Shown one piece after another: positions 46,188 through 54,203 of a stretch of 64,000 bases of DNA. Source of the stretch: Pseudomonas muyukensis. GTDB taxonomy: Bacteria > Pseudomonadota > Gammaproteobacteria > Pseudomonadales > Pseudomonadaceae. Numbering within the stretch: the stretch's first letter is position 1; every line of letters begins with the position of its first letter. Where the stretch lies: NCBI RefSeq assembly GCF_019139535.1, contig NZ_CP077073.1:3934501-3998500 (forward strand). The letters are read 5' to 3'. A model generated the notes under the pieces. That model searched no databases, was not told the DNA's origin, and saw only the letters and a list, made by a program, of their open reading frames with translations. The position numbers and the translations under genes are program-made.

Positions 46188-47270
46188 TCAACGCTTCATG
46201 CAGCGCTGATAGCGCTCATCCACCCTGCCGGCAAACCACGCCGTGGTCAGCTTGCGGGTGATCTTCGGGCTCTTCAGCTCGATGCCCGGCAATACCGCGC
46301 GCGGCAGCGCCTTGCCGGCCTTGGCCTCGGCCAGGGCGAACACGCCGCGATACAGCGCGGTCTGCTCCAGCCCCAGGCTGCCCTCCTGTTCCAACTGCGC
46401 GCGGATCTGCGGATTGCGCAGCCGCAACTGCGGCCCGAGCGTGCGCGCGGCCCGTTCGGTGGTGCCGGGCATGATCGCGCCCGGGGCGATCAGGTCGCCA
46501 TCGAGCGCCAGCGGCGCGCCGCTCACCCGGCTCAGCGCGGCCTGGAACGCGGCGTTGCGGCTGGCGTACCAACCGGCGTTGAAATCGGCGAAGCGGTACA
46601 GCTGGCGCTGGTAATGGGTGGGGTAGCCCAGCAGGTGGGCGATGCCGAAGTACAGGCCGCCACGGCGGCTGAACACCTCCTGGCGCACCGTCCCCTGGTA
46701 GTCGTAGGGGTAGCCCTTGGTGTGCTGCTCGGCAAAGTCGATGCTCACCTGCATCGGCCCGCCCGTGTGCACCGGGTTGAGCCCGCCCAGCAGCGTGCGG
46801 CCCAGCGGCAGGCGGCCGATCACCTCGTCGTACAGGGCACTGAGCTGCTTCTCGCTGCGTACCGCCTGCAGCCGTTGCTGGTAGCTCTTGCCGTTGCTCG
46901 AGGGGGTTTGCAGGGCGCCGTCCACCAGCAGTTTCGGAATGTGCAGGCGCGCCGCGCGGCGGTCGATTTCCGCGCGGGCGATGCGGCCAAGGTTGGGCAC
47001 CTGGGGGTCGGCGTTGAAGGTCGACTCCTGTTCGGTCACTGCCAGCACCGCGCACAGGTTGCTCTTGCTCGGGGTCAGGCCCTGGGCCTGGAACGCCACC
47101 TGGATATCCGTGGCCCAGCCTTCACGATCCTTGACCTGGGCCGGTAGCAGGCGAAGCAGTTGGGCTCGGACCTTGGCCGGCTCGCTCTGCTGCGTCGCGT
47201 CATGGCGCCCGGCACAGCCCTGGAGCAGCCCCAGGCCCAGCAGCCCGGCGGCCAGCAGGCGGCCGTTCAG
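46188..47270 (-). CDS. DUF1615 lipoprotein, probable CTG start
   Basis: A 360-residue DUF1615 family protein. The N-terminus is a lipoprotein signal with lipobox LLQGC (Cys near residue 18), so it should be membrane-anchored in the periplasm. The family is conserved in Pseudomonas but has no defined function; the core has several aromatic and His-containing motifs (NPVHTGGPMQVS, GGLYFGIAHLLGYPTHYQ) reminiscent of murein-active enzymes, which is only a suggestion. No ATG, GTG or TTG lies at a sensible place: the signal peptide is preceded in frame by CTG at 47270-47268, with GGGGA 6 nt upstream, overlapping the stop of the preceding gene as CTGA. The two genes are thus coupled. Confidence 0.82.
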   Translation of the reverse strand: MNGRLLAAGLLGLGLLQGCAGRHDATQQSEPAKVRAQLLRLLPAQVKDREGWATDIQVAFQAQGLTPSKSNLCAVLAVTEQESTFNADPQVPNLGRIARAEIDRRAARLHIPKLLVDGALQTPSSNGKSYQQRLQAVRSEKQLSALYDEVIGRLPLGRTLLGGLNPVHTGGPMQVSIDFAEQHTKGYPYDYQGTVRQEVFSRRGGLYFGIAHLLGYPTHYQRQLYRFADFNAGWYASRNAAFQAALSRVSGAPLALDGDLIAPGAIMPGTTERAARTLGPQLRLRNPQIRAQLEQEGSLGLEQTALYRGVFALAEAKAGKALPRAVLPGIELKSPKITRKLTTAWFAGRVDERYQRCMKR

Positions 47271-47830
47271 GGTTGTTCCCCGACCAGGTAGGTTTTGCTG
47301 ATGTGGCGGAACAATGGATGGCTGGCGCTGCCCAGCAGCTCGAACAGCACCATCTCGCGGGTCACTACCTGGGCGCCGGCATCGCGCATGCGCGCCAGGC
47401 CTGCGGCCTTGCTGGCGGCGGTACGGCTGTCGCAGGCGTCCTCGACCACGAACACCTGCTTGCCCAGGGCGAGCAGGCCGAGCACGGTCTGCAGCACGCA
47501 GACGTGGGTTTCCATGCCGCAGACGATCACCTGCTCGCGGGCCAGCAGGCTGGCTGGCAGGCATTGGGCGGCAACGCAGGAGAAGTGCAGTTTTTCGACG
47601 ATTTCGGCGCTGGGCGCGGCGGCCTTGAGTGCGGCCAGGGTGTGGCCGAGGCCTTTGGGGTATTGCTCGGAGATGACGGTCGGCAGTTGCAGCTCGGTGG
47701 TTGCGGCCAGCAGCCAGCGGGCGCGGGCTGCGGTGCCCTCGGGGTCGCGCATGGCGCCGATGAGTTTTTCCTGGATGTCGACGACCAGTAGCGTGGCCTG
47801 GCGGGGATCGATCAGCATGGGCGGTCTCAT
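47267..47830 (-). CDS. isochorismatase-family cysteine hydrolase
   Basis: A 187-residue member of the isochorismatase/YcaC-like hydrolase family. It shows the catalytic Asp in LLVVDIQEKL (near 18) and the nucleophilic Cys in ETHVCVLQT (near 110). It lacks an aryl-carrier domain, so it is unlikely to belong to a catechol siderophore route. The true start could be Met5. It is translationally coupled to the DUF1615 gene downstream. The substrate is unknown. Confidence 0.85.
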   Translation of the reverse strand: MRPPMLIDPRQATLLVVDIQEKLIGAMRDPEGTAARARWLLAATTELQLPTVISEQYPKGLGHTLAALKAAAPSAEIVEKLHFSCVAAQCLPASLLAREQVIVCGMETHVCVLQTVLGLLALGKQVFVVEDACDSRTAASKAAGLARMRDAGAQVVTREMVLFELLGSASHPLFRHISKTYLVGEQP

Positions 47831-47937
47831 TGCCTTGGGGAAGGAGCGTTAGCCTTACCCAGGAGGGGGCTGGCGTCAATGGAGGCGCGGTCTCGCGCAG
47901 CGAAGCAGAGCGCCCAACGCAGTAAGCCGTTGCTACC

Positions 47938-47976
47938 GATCTTGATCTTGATCTTGATCTTGATCTTGATCTTGAT
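47938..47976. repeat. hexanucleotide array (CTTGAT)x6
   Basis: GAT followed by six perfect CTTGAT units. It lies just outside the left arm of the large palindrome at 48041-48636. Copy number should vary by slippage. Confidence 0.95.
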
Positions 47977-48040
47977 CGGAAGATGAACCTCGGAACCCGC
48001 TAGCGGTAGCTGCGCCGGTACAGGCGCCGCCCGTAACTTC

Positions 48041-48636
48041 GCGACTTCAGGAGGCCGAACGCAGGCCTTGCGAAGGGAGGTGACGGGCATGGATGCCCGT
48101 CAAGCGCTGGGGCCCAGGATGGGCCCTACAGCGCGGTCCTCCCGGGAGCAAGGCCGGAGTGAGGGAACCCGGAGCGAAGCGTAGGGCCGGATGAATGGAG
48201 CGCAGCGTTTTTTGGTTACTTTTTGTCGCGTTTGACAAAAAGTGACTCGCCGTAAAGGCGAAAAGGTGACTGCGCGTCGACATAGCAAATGAATGCGCCT
48301 ACAACTGTTAAAACAGACGCGGACCGACTTTGACTTTGACTTTGACTTTGACTTTCAGAGCGTGGGTTTTGAAAGTTATACGCTCATTCATTGGCGATGG
48401 CGACGCATAGTCACCTTTCCGCCCTTACGGCGGGTCCCTTTTTGAAGGATCAAAAAGGAACCAAAAAATCCTCGCTCCATTCATCCGGCCCCTACGCTTC
48501 GCTCCGGGGTTCCCTCGCTCCGTTCTTGCTCCCGTGGGGACCGCGCTGTACGCCCCATCCTGGGGCGCAGCGCTCGACGGCCATCCATGGCCGTCGCCCC
48601 ACTACGCAAGAACTCCGCTCGGCCTCCTGAAGTCGC
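48041..48636. repeat. ~600-bp imperfect palindrome, no gene
   Basis: The left arm (48041-48299) and right arm (48381-48636) are imperfect inverted copies of about 257 bp. Matching stretches include GCGACTTCAGGAGGCCGA at the outer ends, the AATGGAGCG/CGCTCCATT block, GGTTACTTTTTG against AAAAAGGAACC, and CGTCG..ATGAATG nearest the centre. Each arm also holds a smaller hairpin around TTTTTGTC...GACAAAAA or its relative. The 81-bp centre contains a second hexamer array. With flanking arrays it fills 47831-48748; no credible coding region is present. Similar sequences are scattered in Pseudomonas intergenic regions to my knowledge, but I cannot name a described class. Confidence 0.8.
48326..48355. 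repeat. hexanucleotide array (GACTTT)x5
   Basis: Five perfect GACTTT units at the centre of the large palindrome, between its two arms. Confidence 0.95.
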
Positions 48637-48684
48637 AATTTGTATTGCCTGAACTATCGCGCGCTTAGAAGCAAAATCAAAAGC

Positions 48685-48744
<60 letters not shown>

Positions 48745-48748
48745 AGAT

Positions 48749-49468
48749 TCAAGCAGAAAGCCGCAGCGGCTCCAAAGTACGACTGAGCGCCTCGAGCACC
48801 CGATCCTCATGCTCATGAATGAAGAAATGCCCCCCAGGAAACTTGGCCAGCGAATAATCACCCACCGTCTCCCGCCCCCACGCCTGCAACTGCTCGTCAC
48901 TGGCCCGATCTTCCTCGCCAGCAAGCACATGCAGCGGACAGCTCAAAGGCGCTCGCTGCCGATAGGCATAACGCCCGCAGAGCAGAAAGTCAGCCTGCAC
49001 GATCGGCAAGGTCAAACTCATCAGTTCTTCGTTGCCCAAAGCCTCCTCCGGCGTCCCGCCCAGCTTGCGCAGCTCGGCGATCAGCTCGGCATCGCCGCGT
49101 GGCTCGGTCCAGCGGGGGCTGTCGTAATCTTCGCGGCGGGTGGGCGCGGCAGTACCACAGGCAAACAACGCCACCGGCGCCGGGCAGCCCAACGCACGTA
49201 GCTCGTGGGCCAACTCGAACGCCACCAGCGCCCCCAGGCTATGCCCAAGCAACGCATAAGGCGCCTGAGCCACCAGCCGCTGCTCGGCAGCCAACTGCCG
49301 GGCCAACGCCTGCAGGTCGGTGTGCAAGGGCTCGGCCATGCGCGCACCGCGCCCAGGTAACTCCAGCGGACGCACCTGCAGCCAGGCTGGCAGCTTGCGC
49401 CGCCAGCGACTGTAGACCATGGCACTGGCGCCGGAATACGGCAGGCACAGCAGGTTCAGTGCCGACAC
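48749..49468 (-). CDS. type II thioesterase of the pyoverdine pathway
   Basis: A 239-residue external thioesterase (GrsT/PvdG class) with GHSLG nucleophile motif (Ser near 75) and the catalytic His in PGGHFFIHEH. Such enzymes remove wrongly loaded or stalled acyl groups from NRPS carrier domains. It lies 4 bp downstream of the MbtH-like gene in the same direction, the arrangement of PA2412-PA2411 in P. aeruginosa, and starts with GTG. It may be the only dedicated TE for this pathway visible here, as the last NRPS has none. PvdG itself is the other possible orthologue. Confidence 0.87.
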   Translation of the reverse strand: MSALNLLCLPYSGASAMVYSRWRRKLPAWLQVRPLELPGRGARMAEPLHTDLQALARQLAAEQRLVAQAPYALLGHSLGALVAFELAHELRALGCPAPVALFACGTAAPTRREDYDSPRWTEPRGDAELIAELRKLGGTPEEALGNEELMSLTLPIVQADFLLCGRYAYRQRAPLSCPLHVLAGEEDRASDEQLQAWGRETVGDYSLAKFPGGHFFIHEHEDRVLEALSRTLEPLRLSA

Positions 49469-49472
49469 CGCC

Positions 49473-49688
49473 TTACTGCGCCGCAGCCATCTGCTGGCGC
49501 AGACTCAGCGGACGCATGTCGGTCCAGACTTCGTCGATGTAGGCCAGACAGTCCTTCTTCAGGCCGCTCTTGCCCACCGCGCGCCAGCCGTTGGGAATGG
49601 CCTTGTAGTCCGGCCAGATCGAATACTGCTCTTCATGGTTGACCACTACCTGGAACTGGATGTCGTCGCGGTCGAAAACGGAAGTCAT
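49473..49688 (-). CDS. MbtH-like protein, NRPS adenylation-domain partner
   Basis: A 71-residue MbtH family protein with all hallmarks: [10 protein letters not shown] (about 17-26), PNGWRAVG, and the C-terminal VWTDMRPLS. These proteins bind A domains and allow their folding or activity, so it should serve the pyoverdine synthetases. It is preceded by an IS-box promoter and followed by the thioesterase gene. Confidence 0.95.
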   Translation of the reverse strand: MTSVFDRDDIQFQVVVNHEEQYSIWPDYKAIPNGWRAVGKSGLKKDCLAYIDEVWTDMRPLSLRQQMAAAQ

Positions 49689-49747
49689 TGCCTGTCTCCT
49701 TGATGATGAGGGCCGAACGCGCCTGGCGCAGGGCGGCTTTCAAGGGA

Positions 49748-49771
49748 ACGAACAGCAACCAGGGAAAATTA
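49748..49771 (-). promoter_or_regulatory. PvdS/PfrI-type IS box for the MbtH-thioesterase genes
   Basis: TAATT (49771-49767), 16 nt, CGT (49750-49748) on the minus strand, about 60 bp before the MbtH start. It is the same variant and spacing as the NRPS operon promoter and overlaps the last codons of the preceding helix-hairpin-helix gene. Confidence 0.75.
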
Positions 49772-50017
49772 GCCAGACGCGCCGATCGACTCGCGCGCCC
49801 GGGCGATGGCCGCCTGGATCGCCGCCCGGGCCTGCGGGCTGTTCTTCCAGCAACTGCTGCCCACCAGGCTCGCCGCCGCAGCGACGATCTGCAGGGCCTC
49901 GGCCTCGGCCAACTGCGCCAGCGAGTCGAACCCCAGCTGCTCCAGGCGCTGCACCACGGTCGGGCCCACGCCCTTGACCGCCAGCAACTGCGCCCGCTCA
50001 TCCGCGCAAAACGCCAT
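49769..50017 (-). CDS. small helix-hairpin-helix protein
   Basis: An 82-residue protein with a helix-hairpin-helix core (LLAVKGVGPTVVQRLEQLGF, residues about 11-30), a typical nonspecific DNA-binding fold, resembling the Cdd1 'pathogenicity locus' family. The ATG at 50017 follows AGGAGG by 6 nt and is preferred over a longer frame. It is transcribed toward mbtH but the latter has its own promoter. Function unknown. Confidence 0.75.
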   Translation of the reverse strand: MAFCADERAQLLAVKGVGPTVVQRLEQLGFDSLAQLAEAEALQIVAAAASLVGSSCWKNSPQARAAIQAAIARARESIGASG

Positions 50018-50105
50018 GTCCACCTCCTTGTGACCTTGCCACTTTGCAAGTGCCGCGGATGATGGCATATATCCCTCTCTGCCCCCACCCTCCAGGAGAC
50101 TCCCC

Positions 50106-50723
50106 ATGCTCGGCGTAACCGACTACGGCGCTTTCGTGATCGCGTTCCTCATTCTCCTGGCAATCCCCGGCCCCGGTAACTTCGCCCTGATCACCGCCAC
50201 CGGCAAGGGCGGCATCAGAGGCGGCCTGGCCGCCACCTGCGGGGTGATCCTCGGCGACCAGGTGCTGATGTGGCTGGCGGTGGCCGGCGTCGCCGCGCTG
50301 CTGGCCGCCTACCCGGCCGCCTTTCACGTGGTGCAATGGGCCGGCGCGGCCTACCTGGCCTGGCTCGGCCTGCGCATGGTCCTGAGCAAGCCCGGCGCGG
50401 CGCCACGCGAAAGCGGCATGGCCAGCGGCCGCTACCTGCGCCAGACCATGATGATCACCTTGCTCAACCCCAAGGCGATCATGTTCTACATGGCCTTCTT
50501 CCCGCTGTTCATCGACCCGCTGCGCCACCAGGGCATGCTGACTTTCGCCTTCATGGCCCTGACCGTGGCCGGGCTGACCCTGCTCTACGGGCTGGTGGCC
50601 GTGCTGCTCACCCACCACCTGACCGAACGCATGCGTGCCAGCCCACGGGTGACGCATGCGCTCGAACGCTTGGCCGGGGTATGCCTGCTGGGCTTTGGCA
50701 TCAAGCTGGCGGCGATGCGCTGA
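50106..50723 (+). CDS. LysE/RhtB-family amino-acid exporter
   Basis: A 205-residue inner-membrane protein with about six hydrophobic helices and the family signature IPGPGNFALI at 20-29, followed by GGIRGGLAATCGVILGD. Members export amino acids such as homoserine, threonine or lysine; the substrate here cannot be read. AGGAG precedes the ATG. It converges with the next gene, leaving only 3 bp between stops. Confidence 0.88.
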   Translation: MLGVTDYGAFVIAFLILLAIPGPGNFALITATGKGGIRGGLAATCGVILGDQVLMWLAVAGVAALLAAYPAAFHVVQWAGAAYLAWLGLRMVLSKPGAAPRESGMASGRYLRQTMMITLLNPKAIMFYMAFFPLFIDPLRHQGMLTFAFMALTVAGLTLLYGLVAVLLTHHLTERMRASPRVTHALERLAGVCLLGFGIKLAAMR

Positions 50724-50726
50724 GGT

Positions 50727-51122
50727 TCAGGCGTCGCGCAGCAGGTCGTGGGCATCGAGCAGGCGGAAGGCCACCTGCGGGTTACGCTCGAGGCCGCGGC
50801 GGATGGCGGCCGGGATCGCCTGGCGGGTCTTGCGGCACAGGCCCGGCTGCGCCTCCAGCTCGATGGCGATGCCGCGCATGGTGCGCACTTCGTTGAGGCC
50901 GGGGCTGATGCGCACGCGGATGCCCAGCTGTGCGTAGAGGCGCGCTTGCAGGTGGTACAGGTCGTCGAGGTCCTTGAGGTTTTCCAGGCGGGCGACCAGG
51001 CGCTTTTCTTCCTCGCGGGTGAGCAGCAGGATGCGCCGCTGCGGGCCGTCGGCCAGGCGTTCGCGCCCGCAGTCACAGGCGCCTGGCGGGCATGGGTGGC
51101 GTAGCGGGGGCTGGCTGGTCAT
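50727..51122 (-). CDS. conserved hypothetical protein with N-terminal Cys motif
   Basis: A 131-residue protein I do not recognise. The N-terminus has CPPGACDCGRE, a three-Cys cluster that could hold zinc or an iron-sulfur site. The middle is charged and helical (TREEEKRLVARLENLKDLDD), and the rest is Arg-rich. No signal peptide or membrane segment. Only weak ribosome-binding sequence is seen before the ATG. It is a convergent neighbour of the exporter. Confidence 0.6.
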   Translation of the reverse strand: MTSQPPLRHPCPPGACDCGRERLADGPQRRILLLTREEEKRLVARLENLKDLDDLYHLQARLYAQLGIRVRISPGLNEVRTMRGIAIELEAQPGLCRKTRQAIPAAIRRGLERNPQVAFRLLDAHDLLRDA

Positions 51123-51296
51123 GGTGCAAGGATAGCTGCAAGGCTCTTCTGTCGCCTAGACGACGCGCCCATGGGAGCCAGCCTGCGCGTCGTCCGCTTC
51201 GCCAGCAAGCTGGCGCCTACCGGCCAGGCAGGTCGCGAACTGCGTAGGAGCCGGCTTGTAGTGGTCCAGTTTTTTTGGACCACGACGTAGGAGCTT

Positions 51297-52130
51297 TTAG
51301 GCCGCCAGCTCCTCAAAAGTAGCTGGTGGCAGATCGTTCGAAGCGTAGTGACAGCGGTGATGGTTGTAGTGAGCAATAAACTCCATCACATCTTTCTCCG
51401 CCTCTCTGTGATTTGTATAACCATCCTCCGGTACCCAGTCCTGCTTCAACGTCCTGAAGTAGCGTTCTACAACGGCGTTATCCCAGCAATTGGCTCGTCG
51501 GCTCATGCTCTGCACGATACTCTTTTCAGCCAAATACCCTACAAAACGATCAGAGGTGTACTGACACCCCTGGTCAGAATGAAACATCAATCCAGAACCC
51601 GGTTTGCGCAGGGCAACAGCTAACCGCAAGGCCCGGAGCGAGAGATCGGTATCAGCTGTTTTCGAACAGGCCCAACCCACGATCCGGCGGGAAAACAGGT
51701 CCATCACCACTGCCATGTACAGCCAGCGTCCACCTGCCCGTATGTAGGTGATATCTCCCGCCCACCGCACGTTGGGATGCACGGGGTTGAAGCGGCGATC
51801 CAGGAGATTGGCAGCTGTAGGGGCTGGTTTCGTGGCTCGCCGATAATGCGCGTAGCGCGGGCGTTTCCAGTGCAGATCCAGCCTCTTCATCAAGCTACGC
51901 ATGCGATAGCGCCCGACCGCGAACCCTTTTTTTCGCAGTTCCTTGGAAAAACCTCGACTACCCAAAGCACCGCGAAATGTCCTGTGCAATTGGCGTATTT
52001 CCTTTTCCAAGCGTCGCTCAATGGGCTTGATCAGCCGAGGCTTACGGCTCGCGTAGTGACTGCTACGTGGCACGCTCAGAAGTCGACACAAATGACGCGT
52101 GGACAGTCGACCCTTGAGCCGTGCGATCAC
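51297..52130 (-). CDS. IS3-family transposase OrfB (DDE catalytic part)
   Basis: A 277-residue frame with the rve/DDE integrase core: Asp in WAGDITYI, Asp in FHSDQGCQY and Glu in AVVERYFRTLK, with the usual HTH_21-like N-terminal stretch (HRTFRGALGSRGFSKEL). The Met shown is only the first in frame; the active product is expected to be an OrfAB fusion of about 375 residues made by -1 frameshifting at 52172-52178. No internal stop is seen. Confidence 0.9.
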   Translation of the reverse strand: MIARLKGRLSTRHLCRLLSVPRSSHYASRKPRLIKPIERRLEKEIRQLHRTFRGALGSRGFSKELRKKGFAVGRYRMRSLMKRLDLHWKRPRYAHYRRATKPAPTAANLLDRRFNPVHPNVRWAGDITYIRAGGRWLYMAVVMDLFSRRIVGWACSKTADTDLSLRALRLAVALRKPGSGLMFHSDQGCQYTSDRFVGYLAEKSIVQSMSRRANCWDNAVVERYFRTLKQDWVPEDGYTNHREAEKDVMEFIAHYNHHRCHYASNDLPPATFEELAA

Positions 52131-52423
52131 TTTCTTCGGCAGAACAGTGCCCTCAGATGAGAGGGCAACTGCTTTTTTAGAACGTCGTTCTCGGCCTCCA
52201 GCAGCTCTAGTCTGGCCTTCAGTGAATCAATGAGTTCCTGGTCTTGAGGCCGAGTCGTTTGCGTGGCTCCTTCATGCTCCTTGCGCCATGCTCGAACCCA
52301 GCGTCGCAGGGCTGTGGGCCCCACTCCCATCTGCTCACATGCCTTGGGCACGGAGTAGTTCATTTCCACGACCAAGCGAACAGCTTCGGCCTTTTCTTCA
52401 GCAGGAACGTTACGAAAACCCAT
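52127..52423 (-). CDS. IS3-family transposase OrfA (HTH, leucine zipper)
   Basis: A 98-residue protein with a helix-turn-helix for terminal-repeat binding (VPKACEQMGVGPTALRRWV, about 25-43) and a heptad region (LIDSLKARLELLEAENDVLK, about 64-83) for dimerisation. It overlaps orfB. On its own it usually represses transposition. Confidence 0.9.
   Translation of the reverse strand: MGFRNVPAEEKAEAVRLVVEMNYSVPKACEQMGVGPTALRRWVRAWRKEHEGATQTTRPQDQELIDSLKARLELLEAENDVLKKQLPSHLRALFCRRK
52148..52178 (-). promoter_or_regulatory. programmed -1 frameshift signal of the IS
   Basis: The slippery run A-AAA-AAG lies at 52178-52172 on the minus strand. It is followed after 4 nt by a perfect 7-bp stem TGCCCTC/GAGGGCA (52167-52148, loop of 6). 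This is the usual IS3 arrangement that produces OrfAB. Confidence 0.85.
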
Positions 52424-53357
52424 GATGCGTCCTTAGGTTGATGCTCCTACATCATGGTCCAAAAACATTGAGCCACAACAGCTTGCCGGCGAACACCGGC
52501 AGAGCCGGTGCCAGCCACCGCGGCGCCTGGTTCGCCAGCAACGCTGGCTCCTACGGGACCAAGACCACCCGCAAACCCCGTAGGAGCCGGCCTTGCCGGC
52601 GAACACCGGCATAGCCGGTGCCAGCCACCGCGTCGTCCGCTTCGCCAGCAAGCTGGCGCCTACCGGCCAGGCAGGTCGCAATCCGTGTAGGAGCCGGCTT
52701 GCCGGCGAACACCGGCTTAGCCGGTGCCGGCCACCGCGGCGCCTGGTTCGCCAGCAACGCTGGCTCCTACGGGACCAAGACCACCCGCAAACCCCGTAGG
52801 AGCCGGCCTTGCCGGCGAACACCGGCGCAGCCGGTGCCATCTACCGCGTCGCCTGCTTCGCCAGCAAGCTGGCGCCTACCGGCCAGGCAGGTCGCAATCC
52901 GTGTAGGAGCCGGCTTGCCGGCGAACACCGGCATAGCCGGTGCCAGCCACCGCGGCGCCTGGTTCGCCAGCAACGCTGGCTACGGGACCAAGACCACCCG
53001 CAAACCCCGTAGGAGCCGGCCTTGCCGGCGAACACCGGCATAGCCGGTGCCAGCCACCGCGTCGTCCGCTTCGCCAGCAAGCTGGCGCCTACCGGCCAGG
53101 CAGGTCGCAATCCGTGTAGGAGCCGGCTTGCCGGCGAACACCGGCGTAGCCGGTGCCGGCCACCGCGGCGCCTGGTTCGCCAGCAACGCTGGGGCCTACG
53201 GGACCAAGACCACCCGCAAACCCCGTAGGAGCCGGCCTTGCCGGCGAACACCGGCGCAGCCGGTGCCATCTACCGCGCCGCCTGCTTCGCCAGCAAGCTG
53301 GCGCCTACCGGCCAGGCAGGTCGAAAACAGCATAGGCGCCGGGTTAGTAGCGGCGCC

Positions 53358-54059
53358 CTAGCCGCCCGCCAACAAACTACGGTCGAACATGAACGCCCCC
53401 GCGCCCTGCGGCGTGTGGCGGTACAACTGCTGGGGCCGCCCCAGCCGGGGCTGATGCTTCTGCCCGGTGTCCTCCACCCAGCCCGCCGCTTTCATGCGCT
53501 CCAGGCGCTTGCGCAGTGAGGTGCCGTTGACCGCCTGCCCCAGGCACGCCTGCACCGCGGCCAGGGCATCCAGCACGGTAAAGCGCGCCGGCACCAGGTA
53601 CAGCGGCAGGTTGCTGTACACGGTCTTGGCCGCCAACCGCTCACAAGCGCGCTCGACCAGCAGGCGATGGTCAAACGGCAACAGCCGCTTGCGTGTCAAC
53701 AGCTCGTCCAGGTCGACAAAGGCCAACTGCGTCTCGTCAACCTCCCCATCAGGGTCAAGCAGCGCCAGGTAGTAGGTGCTCAACGACCAGCCCCGCGGGT
53801 CGCGAAAGGCATTGCCCTCGGTGCCGACCTGCTCCAGATGCCGCGGCACCACCCGCGCCTTTTCCGCCAAGGCCCGCGCGGCGGCGGCATCCAGGCTGTT
53901 GTCCGGGGTACGGCCATTGACGATCACCCCCGGCAAGGCCCACTGCCCGGCATGCGGTTCGCGCTCGCGCAGGTGCAGCAACACCTGCAGGCGCTGGGTT
54001 TGCGGGGACAGGCGCAACGCGACGATATCCACGCTGGCCAGGACTTCTGCACTGCTCAC
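53358..54059 (-). CDS. nrtR: NrtR-type Nudix transcriptional regulator of NAD metabolism
   Basis: A 233-residue protein with an N-terminal Nudix-like domain (VDIVALRL...HAGQWALPGVIV, residues about 10-150) and a C-terminal winged helix (LDALAAVQACLGQAVNGTSL, KRLERMKAAGWV). The Nudix catalytic box is not intact (no REXXEE), as in NrtR proteins that sense ADP-ribose instead of hydrolysing it. It is divergent from pncA-pncB, its expected targets. GTG at 54059 has GGAG 7 nt upstream; longer GTG or TTG starts (54095, 54116) are possible. Confidence 0.85.
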   Translation of the reverse strand: MSSAEVLASVDIVALRLSPQTQRLQVLLHLREREPHAGQWALPGVIVNGRTPDNSLDAAAARALAEKARVVPRHLEQVGTEGNAFRDPRGWSLSTYYLALLDPDGEVDETQLAFVDLDELLTRKRLLPFDHRLLVERACERLAAKTVYSNLPLYLVPARFTVLDALAAVQACLGQAVNGTSLRKRLERMKAAGWVEDTGQKHQPRLGRPQQLYRHTPQGAGAFMFDRSLLAGG

Positions 54060-54142
54060 ACACTCACTCCATTCCGAGGCGCCACCATATTCCACCAGAG
54101 CGATTAAATAGATCAAGGATTAAATCCATCAGAAAAGGCCCC

Positions 54143-54172
54143 TTGACACACTTAATTTACCAGGTGGATTAT
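54143..54172 (+). promoter_or_regulatory. pncA promoter with candidate NrtR operator
   Basis: TTGACA (54143-54148) and GATTAT (54167-54172) are spaced by 18 nt. Inside lies AATTTACC-A-GGTGGATT (54154-54170), a palindrome matching at six of eight arm positions. It fits repression of pncA by the divergently encoded NrtR. Confidence 0.5.
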
Positions 54173-54203
54173 ATTGCCAATCCAGCCAGGGAGAGATGCC
54201 CAG

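Larger units (their letters stand above)
51257..52480 (-). mobile_element. complete IS3-family insertion sequence inserted in a REP
   Basis: A 1224-bp element starting TG and ending CA. The ~38-bp terminal inverted repeats both end in GGACCA..GA.GTAGGAGC when read inward. The target duplication is GCT at 51254-51256 and 52481-52483. It carries overlapping orfA and orfB joined by a frameshift signal. Removing the element and one GCT restores TAGGAGCCG-GCT-TGCCGGC, an intact REP of the surrounding array. All parts needed for transposition look present. Confidence 0.92.
51190..53340. repeat. BIME array, ~107-bp period, split by an IS
   Basis: REP palindromes recur with TAGGAGCCGGC starting at 51244 (before the IS), then 52581, 52688, 52797, 52904, 53010, 53117 and 53226, a spacing of 106-109 bp. 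Two alternating versions make a 216-bp higher-order unit, almost identical copy to copy; one copy lacks 3 bp near 52980. Each ~107-bp unit holds a GCCGGC(C)TTGCCGGC REP, an ACCGGCNNAGCCGGT hairpin and an oppositely oriented CGCCAGCAA..CTGGCG REP. It fills the gap between the unknown gene and nrtR. Confidence 0.9.

Noticed and set aside
47267..47830. Isochorismatase as part of a catechol siderophore pathway.
   Set aside because: It lacks an aryl-carrier domain, and no 2,3-dihydroxybenzoate genes are present.
46188..47879. A 563-codon frame extending the DUF1615 protein upstream through the isochorismatase gene.
   Set aside because: The upstream part is out-of-frame reading of the isochorismatase coding region, and the lipoprotein signal begins at 47270.
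47827..48090. A possible protein containing an alternating Lys-Ile repeat.
   Set aside because: The repeat is translation of the (CTTGAT) hexamer array in an intergenic element; no family features or credible start.
52484..53357. Regularly spaced repeats that could be read as a CRISPR array.
   Set aside because: The units are REP palindromes with 107/216-bp tandem identity including the 'spacers', and no cas genes are near.
52433..53361. Several 60-140-codon overlapping frames within the BIME array.
   Set aside because: All are repeats of the same REP translation on both strands and have no independent support.
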